61,817 nt of DNA from Alcanivorax sp. Lineage in GTDB: Bacteria; Pseudomonadota; Gammaproteobacteria; Pseudomonadales; Alcanivoracaceae. The DNA lies in the NCBI GenBank assembly GCA_022449455.1, contig JAKUPL010000026.1, positions 1 through 61,817 of the forward strand, in the 5' to 3' direction. The position numbers and the translations under genes were made by a program. Below are positions 26,766-35,865 of this stretch, in pieces (positions within the stretch are counted from its first letter, which is position 1; each line of letters starts with the position of its first letter). The notes beneath the pieces are model-generated. The model ran no database searches and was not told the DNA's origin. It saw nothing but the letters and a program-made list of their open reading frames with translations.

Positions 26766-27455
26766 CTACTCTTTCTTCGGCGCGGCTTTTTCCAGGGCCA
26801 TGAGCGTGTCCACGTAGCCCACGAACCGTTCCAGGTAGCCGGGGGCGATGCCGTGCAGGCGCTCCAGGGCGCGCACCACCTGGCGGTGGGCGTTGAGGGG
26901 GCCGGCGTCGCCGGTGGGGTGGTCCACCGCATGGCGGATGCGCCGGGCGGTGTGCTGGCGGGCGCGGCTGGCCTGCAGGGTGGCCAGGGTTTTCAGTTCC
27001 CGGCGCGGGGCGTCGTGGTCGCCGCGCTGGTCGGCGCGCAGGCGCCGGTGCTGGGTGTCCAGCAGCGCCTCCAGGGCGTCGGTGTCGGCGCCGGCGGCGG
27101 CGATTTCGCCGTGGTCGCGCAGGCGGTGGGTCAGGTCGGCCAGGATGGCGTGGTCCGGGCTGCTTTGCCGGGCCAGCCGCCGCACCGCCTTGTAGTCGCC
27201 GGCGTCGTACAGAGCCTGAAGGCGCCCTCGGCGGGCGTCGTCGCTTTCCGCTTGTGCGAGCAGTCTTCCCGCGTCCTCCCTGGCCTGTTGAAAATCCCGT
27301 TCGAACGCCGGCAGGCGCGCCGCCAGGGTGGCGCCGGCGTCGCGGCGGGCCAGGCTTTCCAGGTAGTGGAACCGCATCGGGTCGTAGTGGGCGGCGCCCT
27401 GGTCGCGCAGGGCGTCCAGGCGCTTCCTGTCCGCACTCACATGAGCGTCACTCAC
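26766..27455 (-). CDS. DUF2894 protein of the motor operon
   Basis: 229-aa cytoplasmic protein matching the DUF2894 pattern (LDALRDQGAAHYDPMRFHYLESLARR at the N terminus). Mostly helical and rich in Arg and Asp, with no TM. It is the last gene of the four-gene operon and overlaps the upstream OmpA-like gene by eight nt. Function unknown; co-translation suggests that it contacts the motor or its tail. Confidence 0.75.
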   Translation of the reverse strand: MSDAHVSADRKRLDALRDQGAAHYDPMRFHYLESLARRDAGATLAARLPAFERDFQQAREDAGRLLAQAESDDARRGRLQALYDAGDYKAVRRLARQSSPDHAILADLTHRLRDHGEIAAAGADTDALEALLDTQHRRLRADQRGDHDAPRRELKTLATLQASRARQHTARRIRHAVDHPTGDAGPLNAHRQVVRALERLHGIAPGYLERFVGYVDTLMALEKAAPKKE

Positions 27456-28074
27456 CGGCGGCGTCCTGGCGCGGCACGGTGGTGATTTCCACCCGGCGGT
27501 TGCGGGCCCGGGCGTCGTCGTCGGTGTTCGGCGCCACTGGCTGGTTGTCGCCGAAGGCGGCGGCGAAAATGCGTTCCTCGGGCAGGCCCTGGTCGATCAG
27601 GGTACGGGTGACGGTGAGCGCGCGCTGCGCCGACAGCCCCCAGTTGTCCGTGTAGCGGGCGTTGCCTTTCTGGATCGGCAGGTCGTCGGTGAAGCCGCTG
27701 ACCATCAGCAGATCGTCGTGGGCGGCCAGGTATTTCTTCAGCGGCGTGACCAGGCTTTGCAGCAGGTCTTCGCCGTCGTTCTGCAGCCGGTCGGAGTTGA
27801 GCGAGAACAGCACGCTGCCGTTGATGCCGATGCGGCCGTTCTGGAACGAAATGCGGCCGCTGGCCAGCGGGTCGGCCAGGGCTTCCTCCAGGGCGGCGCG
27901 GCGTTGCTGCTCGGTTTCCAGCTTGGCGCGTTCCTCGCTCAATGACTGGCTGAGATCCAGCTGGATGCCGATCACCCACACCAGCATCAGCACGAAGATC
28001 CCCACCAGGGCCGCCATCAGGTCCGAGAAGATCGCCCAGACCGGCGTGGTCTGTACGTCGCCGTCCTGTTCCAT
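27448..28074 (-). CDS. MotB/ZorB-like OmpA-domain stator protein
   Basis: 208-aa protein with a single N-terminal TM (about 12-38) carrying Asp18 in WAIFSDLMAALVGIFVLMLVW, the position of the ion-binding Asp of MotB/ExbD/TolR proteins. A short coiled-coil linker (about 40-75) leads to an OmpA-like peptidoglycan-binding domain (about 85-200, with NARYTDNWGLSAQRALTVTR and NRRVEI). It should form the dimeric core of a 5:2 ion motor with the gene upstream. One-base overlap (TGATG) with that gene. Confidence 0.88.
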   Translation of the reverse strand: MEQDGDVQTTPVWAIFSDLMAALVGIFVLMLVWVIGIQLDLSQSLSEERAKLETEQQRRAALEEALADPLASGRISFQNGRIGINGSVLFSLNSDRLQNDGEDLLQSLVTPLKKYLAAHDDLLMVSGFTDDLPIQKGNARYTDNWGLSAQRALTVTRTLIDQGLPEERIFAAAFGDNQPVAPNTDDDARARNRRVEITTVPRQDAAGE

Positions 28075-30365
28075 CAGTGGGCCCCGCCGCCGTCAGCGGG
28101 CCTTGCCTGGCCCAGTGCCTCGATCACGTCCTTCTGCGCGGCCAGGCTCAGATCGATCACTTCCCGGGCCTGCTCCACGTAGTAGGCGAGCTGTTCGTCG
28201 TGGCGGCTGGCGGATTGCTCCAGGGCGGTCTCGATGCGCTGCAGGGTGTCCAGCAGCTTGTCGTTGGATTCGCCGAACAGGTTCACCGCGGTGCCGAAGG
28301 CGTCGCCCAGGCTGGCCACGTCCCGGGCGCCTTCGCCCAGGTCGCCGGCCAGGCTGTCCAGCTGCGCGCTCTGACGTTCCACCTGGGCGCCGAAGGTATC
28401 GCTGACATCGCGCAGGGCGCCGCCGGCGTCCTGGATCAGCGCTTCCACCGCCTGGCGCTGGGCTTCCGCGGTCTCTCGCTGGGTGGTGAGCAGGGCGTCC
28501 AGCTCGTGCATCAGGCGGTGCCGTTCTTCCAGCAGTTCGTTGTCGCGCTCGCCGCTGCGCGCCATTTCCTCGCGCAGCCGGGCGATCACCTCGGCGGCGG
28601 CCTTGGGGGTTTCCGAAGCGGTTTCGATCAGCCGCGCCAGGGGGGCCTCCAGGGCGGTGCCCAGGTCGGTGAGGTGGCGGGCGGCGGTGGCTTCCAGGTC
28701 GGCCAGACGTTGCGTGGCCGCCTCGGCGCGTTGGGCCTCCTGGTCGCGCAGCGCGGCCAGGGCGTCAGTGGTGTTCGCCAGCAGGGCGTCCAGGCCCTGG
28801 CGCTGGCCGTCCAGCAGCTCGCCGGCGGTGTGCTGGAAGGCCTCCTGATGCCGTTGCAGGCCGGTGTCCAGGCCCTGCAGTAGAGCGTCGTGCTGCCGGC
28901 GCTGGCCTTCCAGGCCGTCCCGCTGCGCGGCCAGCCAGTGCTCGGCGCTGTCTTGGAAGCGCCGGTCGTGGGCTTCCAGGGCGGCGGCCAGCTCGGCGAT
29001 CAGGGCGGTGCCCTGGCGTTGCTGTTCTTCCAGGGCCGTGCGCCAGTGCCCGGCGGCCTCATCGGTGCGGGCGGCGAAGTGCTCGGCGGTGCTTTGCAGC
29101 TGTTCGCGGTGCTGCTCGGTGAAGCGCGCCTGTTGCTCCCGGGCGTGGGCGACCAGGGCCTCGTTGTCCTGGCGCAACTGAGCGGCGGTGGTCTCCAGGG
29201 CCCGGGCCAGGCGCTCGCTCTGTTCGCTCTGGCGCTGATTCTGTTCCGCCAGGCCGTCCCGCCAGGTGTCGCCGAGGCCGGCGGTGACCTGCTCGAAGCA
29301 TTCCGCCAACCGGGCCAGTTGCCGATCCTGGGCGTCGCGGGCGTCGGCCAGGCCTTTTTGCCATTGCGCGGCGGTGTCGTCGGTGGTGGCCTGGAAGCGT
29401 TCGGTCAGGCCGGCCAGTTGCTGTTCGGTCAGCTCGCCCAGGCGCTGGTGGGTGCGCTCGGCCTGCTCCCGCAGCCCGGCCATGGCGTCCTCCATCACCG
29501 GGCGCATGCCCTCGGCGGCCTGGCGGGCACCGTCGGCCAGGTGTCGCTGCAGGCTGTCGCCCACGGCCCGGGCCAGGGTCTGGTATTCGCCGCCGATGCG
29601 CTCGTGGAAGTCACGCTGGTTGTCGGTGAGGGTGCCGGCCAACCGCTCGCTCTGGCCGTCCAGGCGTTCGCCAAGGGCGCGCAATTGCTCGACCACGGCG
29701 GGGAACGCCTGGGACTGGTCGCGCAGGGCCTGGAAGGCGTCGCGCTGCTGTTGTTTCAGGGAAAAGGCGCGCAGCTCGCGACTGATCTTGCCGTCCAGGT
29801 CGCGGCCCACCAGCAGCCGCTCCCGGCGGCACAGGGTGGCGCCCAGCCCCAGCATGGCGGAGGCGGCGACGCCGGCGATGGAGGTGCCGAACGCCAGGCT
29901 GAGGCCGGCGATGGGCGCCGCCAGGGCGCTCTGGATCGCCTGCAGGTCGCTGCCGCCGTCCAGGGCGGTGACCGCGCCCTGCAGGGTCACGGTCATGCCC
30001 ACGAAGGTGCCCAGCAGGCCGAGCATCACCAGCAAGCCGGACAGATAGGGCGTCAGCATCGGGCCGGGCAGCGCCGCCGGCTCGCCTTCCACCCGGCGCC
30101 GCACCGGGCCGCGCAGGTCCGCCGGCAGGCTGGCCAGCCAGCCGCCCAGGCTCTGTTCGTCGCAGGGCGTGGAGCGCAGGGTGTCGCGCAGCTGGTCGGT
30201 GGCGCGGCGGAAGCGCAGCAACTCCAGAAAGCCGAAGCCGTAGACCAGGGCGATCAGCGCGGTGGCCAGCAGCGCCACCGGCGGGCCGGCGACGAAGCCC
30301 AGCCCCACCCAGAGCACCGCGGCGGCGCCCAGAAAGAAAGCGAGTGCAAACAGAAAACGTGTCAT
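28074..30365 (-). CDS. MotA/ExbB-like channel protein with long coiled-coil tail (DUF802)
   Basis: 763 aa. Two N-terminal TMs (about 4-28, 31-50), a cytoplasmic loop, then the paired ExbB/MotA helices (about 105-130 and 144-175: SGLLVMLGLLGTFVGMTV and GLSLAFGTSIAGVAASAMLG). Residues about 185-750 are an unbroken Gln/Glu/Arg/Ala-rich coiled coil with DUF802-type repeats, predicted to extend deep into the cytoplasm. The architecture parallels the tailed ZorA of Zorya defence, but no ZorC/ZorD-like gene is adjacent. Overlaps the DUF3348 gene by four nt. Confidence 0.85.
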   Translation of the reverse strand: MTRFLFALAFFLGAAAVLWVGLGFVAGPPVALLATALIALVYGFGFLELLRFRRATDQLRDTLRSTPCDEQSLGGWLASLPADLRGPVRRRVEGEPAALPGPMLTPYLSGLLVMLGLLGTFVGMTVTLQGAVTALDGGSDLQAIQSALAAPIAGLSLAFGTSIAGVAASAMLGLGATLCRRERLLVGRDLDGKISRELRAFSLKQQQRDAFQALRDQSQAFPAVVEQLRALGERLDGQSERLAGTLTDNQRDFHERIGGEYQTLARAVGDSLQRHLADGARQAAEGMRPVMEDAMAGLREQAERTHQRLGELTEQQLAGLTERFQATTDDTAAQWQKGLADARDAQDRQLARLAECFEQVTAGLGDTWRDGLAEQNQRQSEQSERLARALETTAAQLRQDNEALVAHAREQQARFTEQHREQLQSTAEHFAARTDEAAGHWRTALEEQQRQGTALIAELAAALEAHDRRFQDSAEHWLAAQRDGLEGQRRQHDALLQGLDTGLQRHQEAFQHTAGELLDGQRQGLDALLANTTDALAALRDQEAQRAEAATQRLADLEATAARHLTDLGTALEAPLARLIETASETPKAAAEVIARLREEMARSGERDNELLEERHRLMHELDALLTTQRETAEAQRQAVEALIQDAGGALRDVSDTFGAQVERQSAQLDSLAGDLGEGARDVASLGDAFGTAVNLFGESNDKLLDTLQRIETALEQSASRHDEQLAYYVEQAREVIDLSLAAQKDVIEALGQARPADGGGAH

Positions 30366-31102
30366 GTGCGGTCGCGTACCTCGTTGTACAAAGCGTCCAG
30401 CAGGCCGCGCGGGGGTTCCAGGCGGGCCTCCAGTTCGGCGAGCAGCAGCAGCTGCATTTCACCGGTAAAACGGTGCAGCCAGCCGCCCGGCGCCATCCAG
30501 GCCGCCGGGTCGTCGGTGTCGTCCTCCAGCAGCCGGCGCTGACCATCCGGTTTGAGCGCGTCGAAACGGCGCGCCAGCAGGCGGGGGATGGCGCCGAAGG
30601 CGCGGCGGGTGTAGGCGGTCAGGGTGGCCTCGAAGACGGTATCCAGTTCGGCCAGCTGCGCCGCCGCCGGGCCAGCGTCGGCCAGGGCGCCGCGCAGCCG
30701 CACGCGCACCGGCTGCAGGCCGGCGGTGAGCTGGCGCTGGCGGGCCACGTAGAACTGCTGGTAGGGCTCATAATCGGCCACCGGCGCCGGCAGGCCGTTG
30801 CGGGTGCCCTGCTGTTCCGGCTCGAAGGCCCGGGTGAGGGCCGCCACCAGTTTGTCGCGGGCCTTGTCCAGGTCGCCGCGCAGGCGCTGGTAATCCTTGA
30901 GGCCGGCGAAGAAGGGGCCGCTGGCACGGTGGGCGTTGGCGGCGTCCAGGGCCACCGTGTCGGACAGGTCGAACAGGCGCCCCAGCCGTTCCGCGAAATC
31001 CGTATCCGGCTGGCCGTTAAGCAGCTTCAATTCGGCCAGCAGGCGAGCCAGCCGGCCGCCCGGAACGGAGGTTTGCGAAACGCTGTGCACGCCGTTGCTC
31101 AT
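30362..31102 (-). CDS. DUF3348 protein, first gene of the motor operon
   Basis: 246-aa soluble protein of the DUF3348 type, helical, with LARLLAELKLLNG near the start and RFTGEMQLLLLAELEARLEPPRGLLDAL near the end. ATG 31102 is chosen; a longer frame to 31171 lacks an SD. ATGA overlap with the tailed channel gene. No catalytic motif is visible. Confidence 0.78.
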   Translation of the reverse strand: MSNGVHSVSQTSVPGGRLARLLAELKLLNGQPDTDFAERLGRLFDLSDTVALDAANAHRASGPFFAGLKDYQRLRGDLDKARDKLVAALTRAFEPEQQGTRNGLPAPVADYEPYQQFYVARQRQLTAGLQPVRVRLRGALADAGPAAAQLAELDTVFEATLTAYTRRAFGAIPRLLARRFDALKPDGQRRLLEDDTDDPAAWMAPGGWLHRFTGEMQLLLLAELEARLEPPRGLLDALYNEVRDRT

Positions 31103-31192
31103 GCTTGCCACCCTGGCCGGATCACGGGCCCGACGGCGCCGGTTCAGGGCCCCGGCCGGGCGAAGCGGCACATTCTAGGGCCTGTTCCGGGC

Positions 31193-32407
31193 TCAGGCCA
31201 CCGCCGGCGTGCGCGGGAAGGCGCGGATCCGCAAAGCCAGCAGCAGCGCCACCAGCAACGAGGCGCAGGTGAAGCCCACCGCCAGATGGAAACCGCCGCT
31301 GAATTCGATCAGCCAACCGGCGATGGCGGGCCCCAGAAACTGGCCGCCGGCGAAGAACACGGTGACGTAGCTGAAGGCGATGGGGATGAAGCGCGGCGCC
31401 ACCTGATCGGTGCTGGCGGCCTGGATCATGGTGAAGGCGCCGTTCATGGCGCAGCCCATCAGCAGGAAGTGCAGGAAGAAAATGAGCAGGCTCTGGCTCA
31501 GCAGCGGCAGCCCCATGGCCACCGAGACCACGGCGATGGCCAGGGCCAGGGCGTTGCCGCGCCCCCAGACGTCGGACAGCAAGCCCCACAGCGGGCCGCT
31601 GGCCACCGACAGCAGCCCGGACATGGCCAGCAACCAGCCGGCCACGTCGTCGCCGTGGCCGGCCTCCACCACGTAGCTGACCATGAAGATCGATTGGATG
31701 ATGTAGACCATGCCGATCACCCCGTAGACGGTGGCCATGGTGATCACCCGGGGGTGGCGGTAGATGCGCCATTTGTCCGCCGGCGCCGGCCGCTGCGGGT
31801 CGTCCACCGCCACCGGTTGCGGATCGCGCACCGCCACCAGCACCAGCACCACGGTGAGCGCCGCCGTCGCCCCGAACAGGCCCCAGGCCAGCCGCCAGCC
31901 GTGTTCGCCGAAGGCGGCGGACAGCCAGGGCACCAGCAGGCCGGTGGCGAACAGACCGGCGCCGACCCCGGCGCTCATGCAACCGATCACCAGGCCGCGC
32001 TTGTCCGGGTACCAGGTGGCCAGCAGCGACACCATGGGGGCGAAGCAGAAGGCGGTGCCCAGCCCCAGCAGCCCCATCAGCGCGATGATCAGCCGGTAGT
32101 CCGAGGCCAGCGCCAGGCCGCCAAACGCCAGGGTCAGAATAAACAGGCCCAGGGCCACCGCCCGGCGGGCGCCCCAGCGGCCGGCGGCCACGCCGCCCAC
32201 CAGCACGAACAGCAAATAGCCCAGGGCGGTCACCGTGCCCAGATTGCCCGCCTGCCGATAGCTCAGCGCCAGGTCCTCGCGCATCGGCGGCAGAATCACC
32301 CCATAGGCGAGCCGCGCGAACACAATGGCCACCAGCGCCGTCAGGATGCCGCCGGCCACCATGACGATGGCGTTGGGGCGGTGCGGGGGTGGCGTAACGA
32401 GCGACAT
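31193..32407 (-). CDS. MFS transporter, YbfB/YjiJ-like
   Basis: 404-aa major facilitator with 12 predicted TMs. The motif-A region RWGARRAVALG follows TM2, and the N-terminal ARLAYGVILPPMREDLALSYRQAGNLGTVTALGY is typical of the YbfB/YjiJ branch. Substrate unknown; sugar or drug efflux is often annotated. Independent gene, convergent with nothing, 90 nt from the DUF3348 gene. Confidence 0.88.
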   Translation of the reverse strand: MSLVTPPPHRPNAIVMVAGGILTALVAIVFARLAYGVILPPMREDLALSYRQAGNLGTVTALGYLLFVLVGGVAAGRWGARRAVALGLFILTLAFGGLALASDYRLIIALMGLLGLGTAFCFAPMVSLLATWYPDKRGLVIGCMSAGVGAGLFATGLLVPWLSAAFGEHGWRLAWGLFGATAALTVVLVLVAVRDPQPVAVDDPQRPAPADKWRIYRHPRVITMATVYGVIGMVYIIQSIFMVSYVVEAGHGDDVAGWLLAMSGLLSVASGPLWGLLSDVWGRGNALALAIAVVSVAMGLPLLSQSLLIFFLHFLLMGCAMNGAFTMIQAASTDQVAPRFIPIAFSYVTVFFAGGQFLGPAIAGWLIEFSGGFHLAVGFTCASLLVALLLALRIRAFPRTPAVA

Positions 32408-32444
32408 GGAGGCTTCCGGCAGGGTGGCGGATCGAACGGGTGCG

Positions 32445-33101
32445 CTACTTTAGCGCACCGGGCGGTGGCGGCGCACCCGGCGATTTCGGCGCCCGCAGCG
32501 CCTTGCCGGGCAGGGCGCCGACGGCGGCGGCCTGGCCATGGCGACGGGCGCCGCGCCGGGCATCCGCCACCAGGCCGGGGATGTCCCGGCCTTCCGGGGT
32601 GTCGGCGCGGAAGCGCGCCGGCATGTGCCCCTGCATGGCGGTGGGATTGAGCCGGGCCGGGTTGAACCAGGCCAGCAGGTCCAGGGGCCGTTGCGGGTCG
32701 TCGTCGGCCACCGGCTGAAAGCGCAGAAAGGCGTGCAGGTGATGCGCCTCCCGCTGCACCGCCTTGATGCGCCGCTGCAGCGCGCTGCCGTCCTGGTCGC
32801 CGGGCAGGTGGGCCTGCCGCTCGCCGTGGACGCCGCGCCACAGCACCCGATAGAGCAGGTTCCAGCGACCGGCCACCCGGTAGGGCGCGGCCTGCCGCAG
32901 GGCCGCCACCAGCGCCGCCGGTACCCGTGGCGCCGGGCCCTCGCCGGCGTCCGGCGTGTAGCTGTGGCAGATGCCGGTGCCGTTGCTGTTGCCGAGGCCG
33001 GCCGTGCCCCGGGAGCTGCGCCGGGGCGCGCCGCTGCTGGCGCAGGAGGCGTCGTATTTGGCGGCGTCGGCGAGCACGGCGAGCTTGCGGGTCACATCCA
33101 T
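32445..33101 (-). pseudogene. Chimeric relic: radical-SAM N terminus joined to DUF4130 fragments
   Basis: 218-aa open frame. Residues about 3-48 match the N terminus of the TIGR03916 putative DNA modification/repair radical SAM proteins (KLAVLADAAKYDASCASSGA, GICHSYTPD), ending just before where the CxxxCxxC cluster should be. It then continues as the TIGR03915/DUF4130 partner (RWNLLYRVLWRGVHGE, REAHHLHAFLRF), and jumps again from LLAW to the family's C-terminal FNPARLNPTAMQGHMP. The two genes are normally adjacent, so two internal deletions explain the fusion. The frame is intact, so a shortened functional product is not excluded. An SOS box lies 18 nt upstream. Confidence 0.7.
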
Positions 33102-33119
33102 GAAAAGGCGTCCGGAATG

Positions 33120-33135
33120 CTGTTCATAGGGACAG
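33120..33135 (-). promoter_or_regulatory. LexA (SOS) box
   Basis: On the minus strand, TACTGTCCCTATGAACAGCA contains CTGT-N8-ACAG and matches the E. coli LexA consensus at nearly all conserved positions. It is 18 nt upstream of the relic's ATG, so damage-inducible transcription is predicted. Confidence 0.75.
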
Positions 33136-33208
33136 TATGCGGAAGCCGCCGGACGCTTGCATTCCATCCCGGGAAGGTGTGTTCTGAACGGACACGACGG
33201 AGGACACC

Positions 33209-33472
33209 ATGGCCACAGGATGGGCGCCGGAAGGCGCGGTACAGGATCAGATCGACAGCACCGTGGATTCCTCGGTGCAGTACGCCCGCAGCCGTTTGCC
33301 GGCGGGCGAGAGCCTCACCCACTGCGAGGAATGCGGCGCGCCGATTCCCGAGGCCCGCCGCCAGGCCCTGCCCGGCGTGCGCCTGTGCGTGCCCTGCCAG
33401 AGCGAGCACGACGACGACCTGCGTTCCGAGGGCTACAACCGGCGCGGCAGCAAGGACAGCCAGCTGCGCTGA
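33209..33472 (+). CDS. DksA/TraR-family zinc-finger protein (YbiI-like)
   Basis: 87-aa protein with a four-Cys zinc finger, CEECGAPIPEARRQALPGVRLCVPC (split here: CEEC at about 39-42 and CVPC at about 60-63), and a C-terminal helix. It lacks the long coiled-coil tip of true DksA. GGAGG precedes the ATG. Confidence 0.92.
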   Translation: MATGWAPEGAVQDQIDSTVDSSVQYARSRLPAGESLTHCEECGAPIPEARRQALPGVRLCVPCQSEHDDDLRSEGYNRRGSKDSQLR

Positions 33473-33478
33473 GCCGCC

Positions 33479-33501
33479 GTAGCAGCGGCTTCAGCCGCGA
33501 T
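33479..33501. repeat. REP-like palindromic motif
   Basis: Contains GCGGCT-TC-AGCCGC and matches the arms of the repeat at 57904-57961, differing by a C for the G of the TAGGAG motif. Located between convergent genes. Confidence 0.6.
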
Positions 33502-33520
33502 TGCCCGCGCATCCGTACGC

Positions 33521-35179
33521 TTAGAGGTCCCTGGCGGCGTGGCGGCCGGCGGTGCGGCCGGAGAAAATGCAGCCGCCCAGGAAGGTGCCCTCCAGCGCGT
33601 TGTAGCCGTGGTAGCCGCCACCGCCGAAGCCGGCCACCTCGCCGGCGGCGTACAGGCCCGGTACCGGCTGGCCGTCGGTGCCCAGCACCTGGCCGTCTAC
33701 GTTGGTGTGCAGGCCGCCCAGGGTCTTGCGGGTAAGAATGTGCAGGCGCACGGCGATCAGCGGGCCGTGGGCCGGGTCGAGCATCTTGTGCGGTTTGGCG
33801 GCGCGGAACAGCTTGTCGCCCAGGTAATGGCGGGCGCCGTGAATGGCGGTGATCTGCGCGTCCTTGGCGTAGGGGTTGTCCATCTGGCGATCACGGGCGG
33901 TCAGTTCCGCGTGCAGCCTTTGATAATCGATGCGGTGCTCGCCGGTGAGCCGGTTCATGCCGTCCACCAGGGTCTTGAGATCGTCGGCCACCACGAAGTC
34001 CTCGCCGTGTTGCTTGAACGCTTCCACCGGCGGTGGCGCGCCCTTGCCCAGGCGGCTCTTGAGCACTTCCTTCCACTGCCCCGAGGTCATGTCCGGGTTC
34101 TGCTCCGAGCCGGACAGGGCGAATTCCTTTTCGATGATCGACTGGTCGAGCACGAACCAGGAGTAGTCGTGGCCGCTGCGCAGGATTTCCTTGAGCGTGG
34201 CCAGGGTGTCGTAGCCGGGCAGGCAGGGCGCCGGCAGGCGGCGGCCGTTGGCGTCGAACCACATGGAGGAAGGCCCGGGAATAATGCGGATGCCGTGGTT
34301 GGGCCAGATCGGGTTCCAGTTCTTCAGCCCCTCGGTGTAGTGCCACATGCGGTCGCTGTTGATCACCGCCGCGCCGGCCTCCCGGGTGATGGCGATCATG
34401 CGGCCGTCCACATGGTGGGGCACGCCGGCGACCATGCTGGCCGGTGGTTCGCCGAGGCGGTCCCGGGGCCAGTATTCGCGCACCAGATCGTGGTTGCCGC
34501 CGATGCCGCCGGAGGTCACCAGCACGGCGCCGGCGTGCAGTTCGAACTCGCCGGTGATATCTCGGGAGGAGCGTTCGCCGCGGGCCACCGTGCTCGGCGC
34601 CAGCACCTCACCGGCCACGCCGGTGACACGGCCGTCGGTGGTCAGCACCCGGCTGACCCGGTGGCGGGCCTTGAGGGTGATGCGGCCTTTACTCATGTGT
34701 TCGCGCACGCGTCGCTCGAACGGCGCCACCACACCGGGGCCGGTGCCCCAGGTAATGTGAAAGCGCGGCACGGAATTGCCGCGGCCGGTGGCGGTGGAGC
34801 CGCCTCGCTCCGCCCAGCCCACCACCGGGAACCAGCGCATGCCCTGGTCGTGCAGCCAGGCGCGCATGTCACCGGCGGCGAACTCGATAAAGGCTTCGGC
34901 GGTTTTGCGCGGCCAGTGGTCCTCGGCGCGGTCGAAGCCGGCGCTGCCCAGCCAGTCCTGAAGGGCCAGCTCGGCGCTGTCCTTGATGCGCATGCGCCGC
35001 TGCTCCGGGCTGTCCACCAGGAACAGGCCGCCCAGGGACCAGTGCGCCTGGCCGCCCACGGAGTTCTCGCCTTCCTGGTCGACCAGGGTCACGGTCTTGC
35101 CGGCGTCGGCCAGCTCCGCCGCCGCCACCAATCCCGCCAGGCCGGCGCCCACGACGATTGCATCGCTGTTGTTGTTCAT
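33521..35179 (-). CDS. FAD-dependent dehydrogenase (KsdD/fumarate reductase-like)
   Basis: 552-aa flavoprotein. Dinucleotide motif DAIVVGAGLAGLVAAAELADAG at residues 6-27, FAD-binding SVGGQAHWSLGGLFLVD about 40-56, and the C-terminal GLYAAGEVAGFGGGGYHGYNALEGTFLGG typical of the FAD_binding_2 family that includes 3-ketosteroid dehydrogenases and fumarate reductase. Length and motifs fit the group annotated only as FAD-binding dehydrogenase. Substrate unknown. Confidence 0.9.
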   Translation of the reverse strand: MNNNSDAIVVGAGLAGLVAAAELADAGKTVTLVDQEGENSVGGQAHWSLGGLFLVDSPEQRRMRIKDSAELALQDWLGSAGFDRAEDHWPRKTAEAFIEFAAGDMRAWLHDQGMRWFPVVGWAERGGSTATGRGNSVPRFHITWGTGPGVVAPFERRVREHMSKGRITLKARHRVSRVLTTDGRVTGVAGEVLAPSTVARGERSSRDITGEFELHAGAVLVTSGGIGGNHDLVREYWPRDRLGEPPASMVAGVPHHVDGRMIAITREAGAAVINSDRMWHYTEGLKNWNPIWPNHGIRIIPGPSSMWFDANGRRLPAPCLPGYDTLATLKEILRSGHDYSWFVLDQSIIEKEFALSGSEQNPDMTSGQWKEVLKSRLGKGAPPPVEAFKQHGEDFVVADDLKTLVDGMNRLTGEHRIDYQRLHAELTARDRQMDNPYAKDAQITAIHGARHYLGDKLFRAAKPHKMLDPAHGPLIAVRLHILTRKTLGGLHTNVDGQVLGTDGQPVPGLYAAGEVAGFGGGGYHGYNALEGTFLGGCIFSGRTAGRHAARDL

Positions 35180-35256
35180 GATGATGCCCCGGAGGTTGGT
35201 AAAGTCTTAAACCTAGCAGGTTTCTGGCACCATCGTCAGGGTTTGCCGTCAGGGCT

Positions 35257-35769
35257 TCAGCCAAGGCCGGGCAGGGCGCCCTGCCCGCCGGCGTGGCGGC
35301 GTTCGTGATCGAGCAGCCATTGTTTGCGCTCCAGCCCGCCGCCGTAGCCGGTGAGGGTGCCGTTGGCGCCGATCACCCGGTGGCAGGGCACGATGATGCC
35401 CAGCGGATTGCGGCCATTGGCCAGGCCCACCGCCCGGGCGGCGCCGGGTTTGCCGAGCCGTTGCGCCAGTTCGCCGTAGCTGGCGGTGTCGCCGTAGGGA
35501 ATGTCCATCAAGGCCCGCCATACCGATTGCTGGAAGGCGCTGCCCGTGGGGGCCAGGGGCAGGTCGAAGGCATGCAGTTCGCCGGCGAAGTAGGCGGCCA
35601 GTTGTTCGCGGGCGGCGTGGAAGGGGGCGTCGTCGCGGCGACGATCCCGTTCCAGGGCCGGGCGATGTTTCTGGGCGTTCATGTACAGGCCGCTGAGTGC
35701 CGCGCCGTCGCCCAGCAGCAACAACGGGCCCAGGGGGGAATCGGTTTCGCTGTAGAGAAGAGCGGTCAT
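35257..35769 (-). CDS. ogt: Methylated-DNA-protein cysteine methyltransferase
   Basis: 170-aa suicide repair enzyme removing O6-alkyl groups from guanine. Active-site C129 is in [10 protein letters not shown], with the [31 protein letters not shown] before it. A domain organisation without an N-terminal Ada part identifies the Ogt type. Monocistronic. Confidence 0.95.
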   Translation of the reverse strand: MTALLYSETDSPLGPLLLLGDGAALSGLYMNAQKHRPALERDRRRDDAPFHAAREQLAAYFAGELHAFDLPLAPTGSAFQQSVWRALMDIPYGDTASYGELAQRLGKPGAARAVGLANGRNPLGIIVPCHRVIGANGTLTGYGGGLERKQWLLDHERRHAGGQGALPGLG

Positions 35770-35865
35770 GGTGGCTCCGCGATCGGTGTCCGGGGAAGCG
35801 TCAGACTACCCCGGGCGGCGGCGCGCTACTCGCCCTTTTCGGACCTGGCGTCGGCGGTGCTGGCG

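Noticed and set aside
26766-31102. Zorya defence operon
   Set aside because: The channel and OmpA parts look similar, but no helicase, nuclease or other Zorya effector is adjacent; named only as related architecture.
30344-32650. 768-aa open frame opposite DUF3348 and MFS genes
   Set aside because: His/Gln-rich shadow spanning two real genes and their gap.
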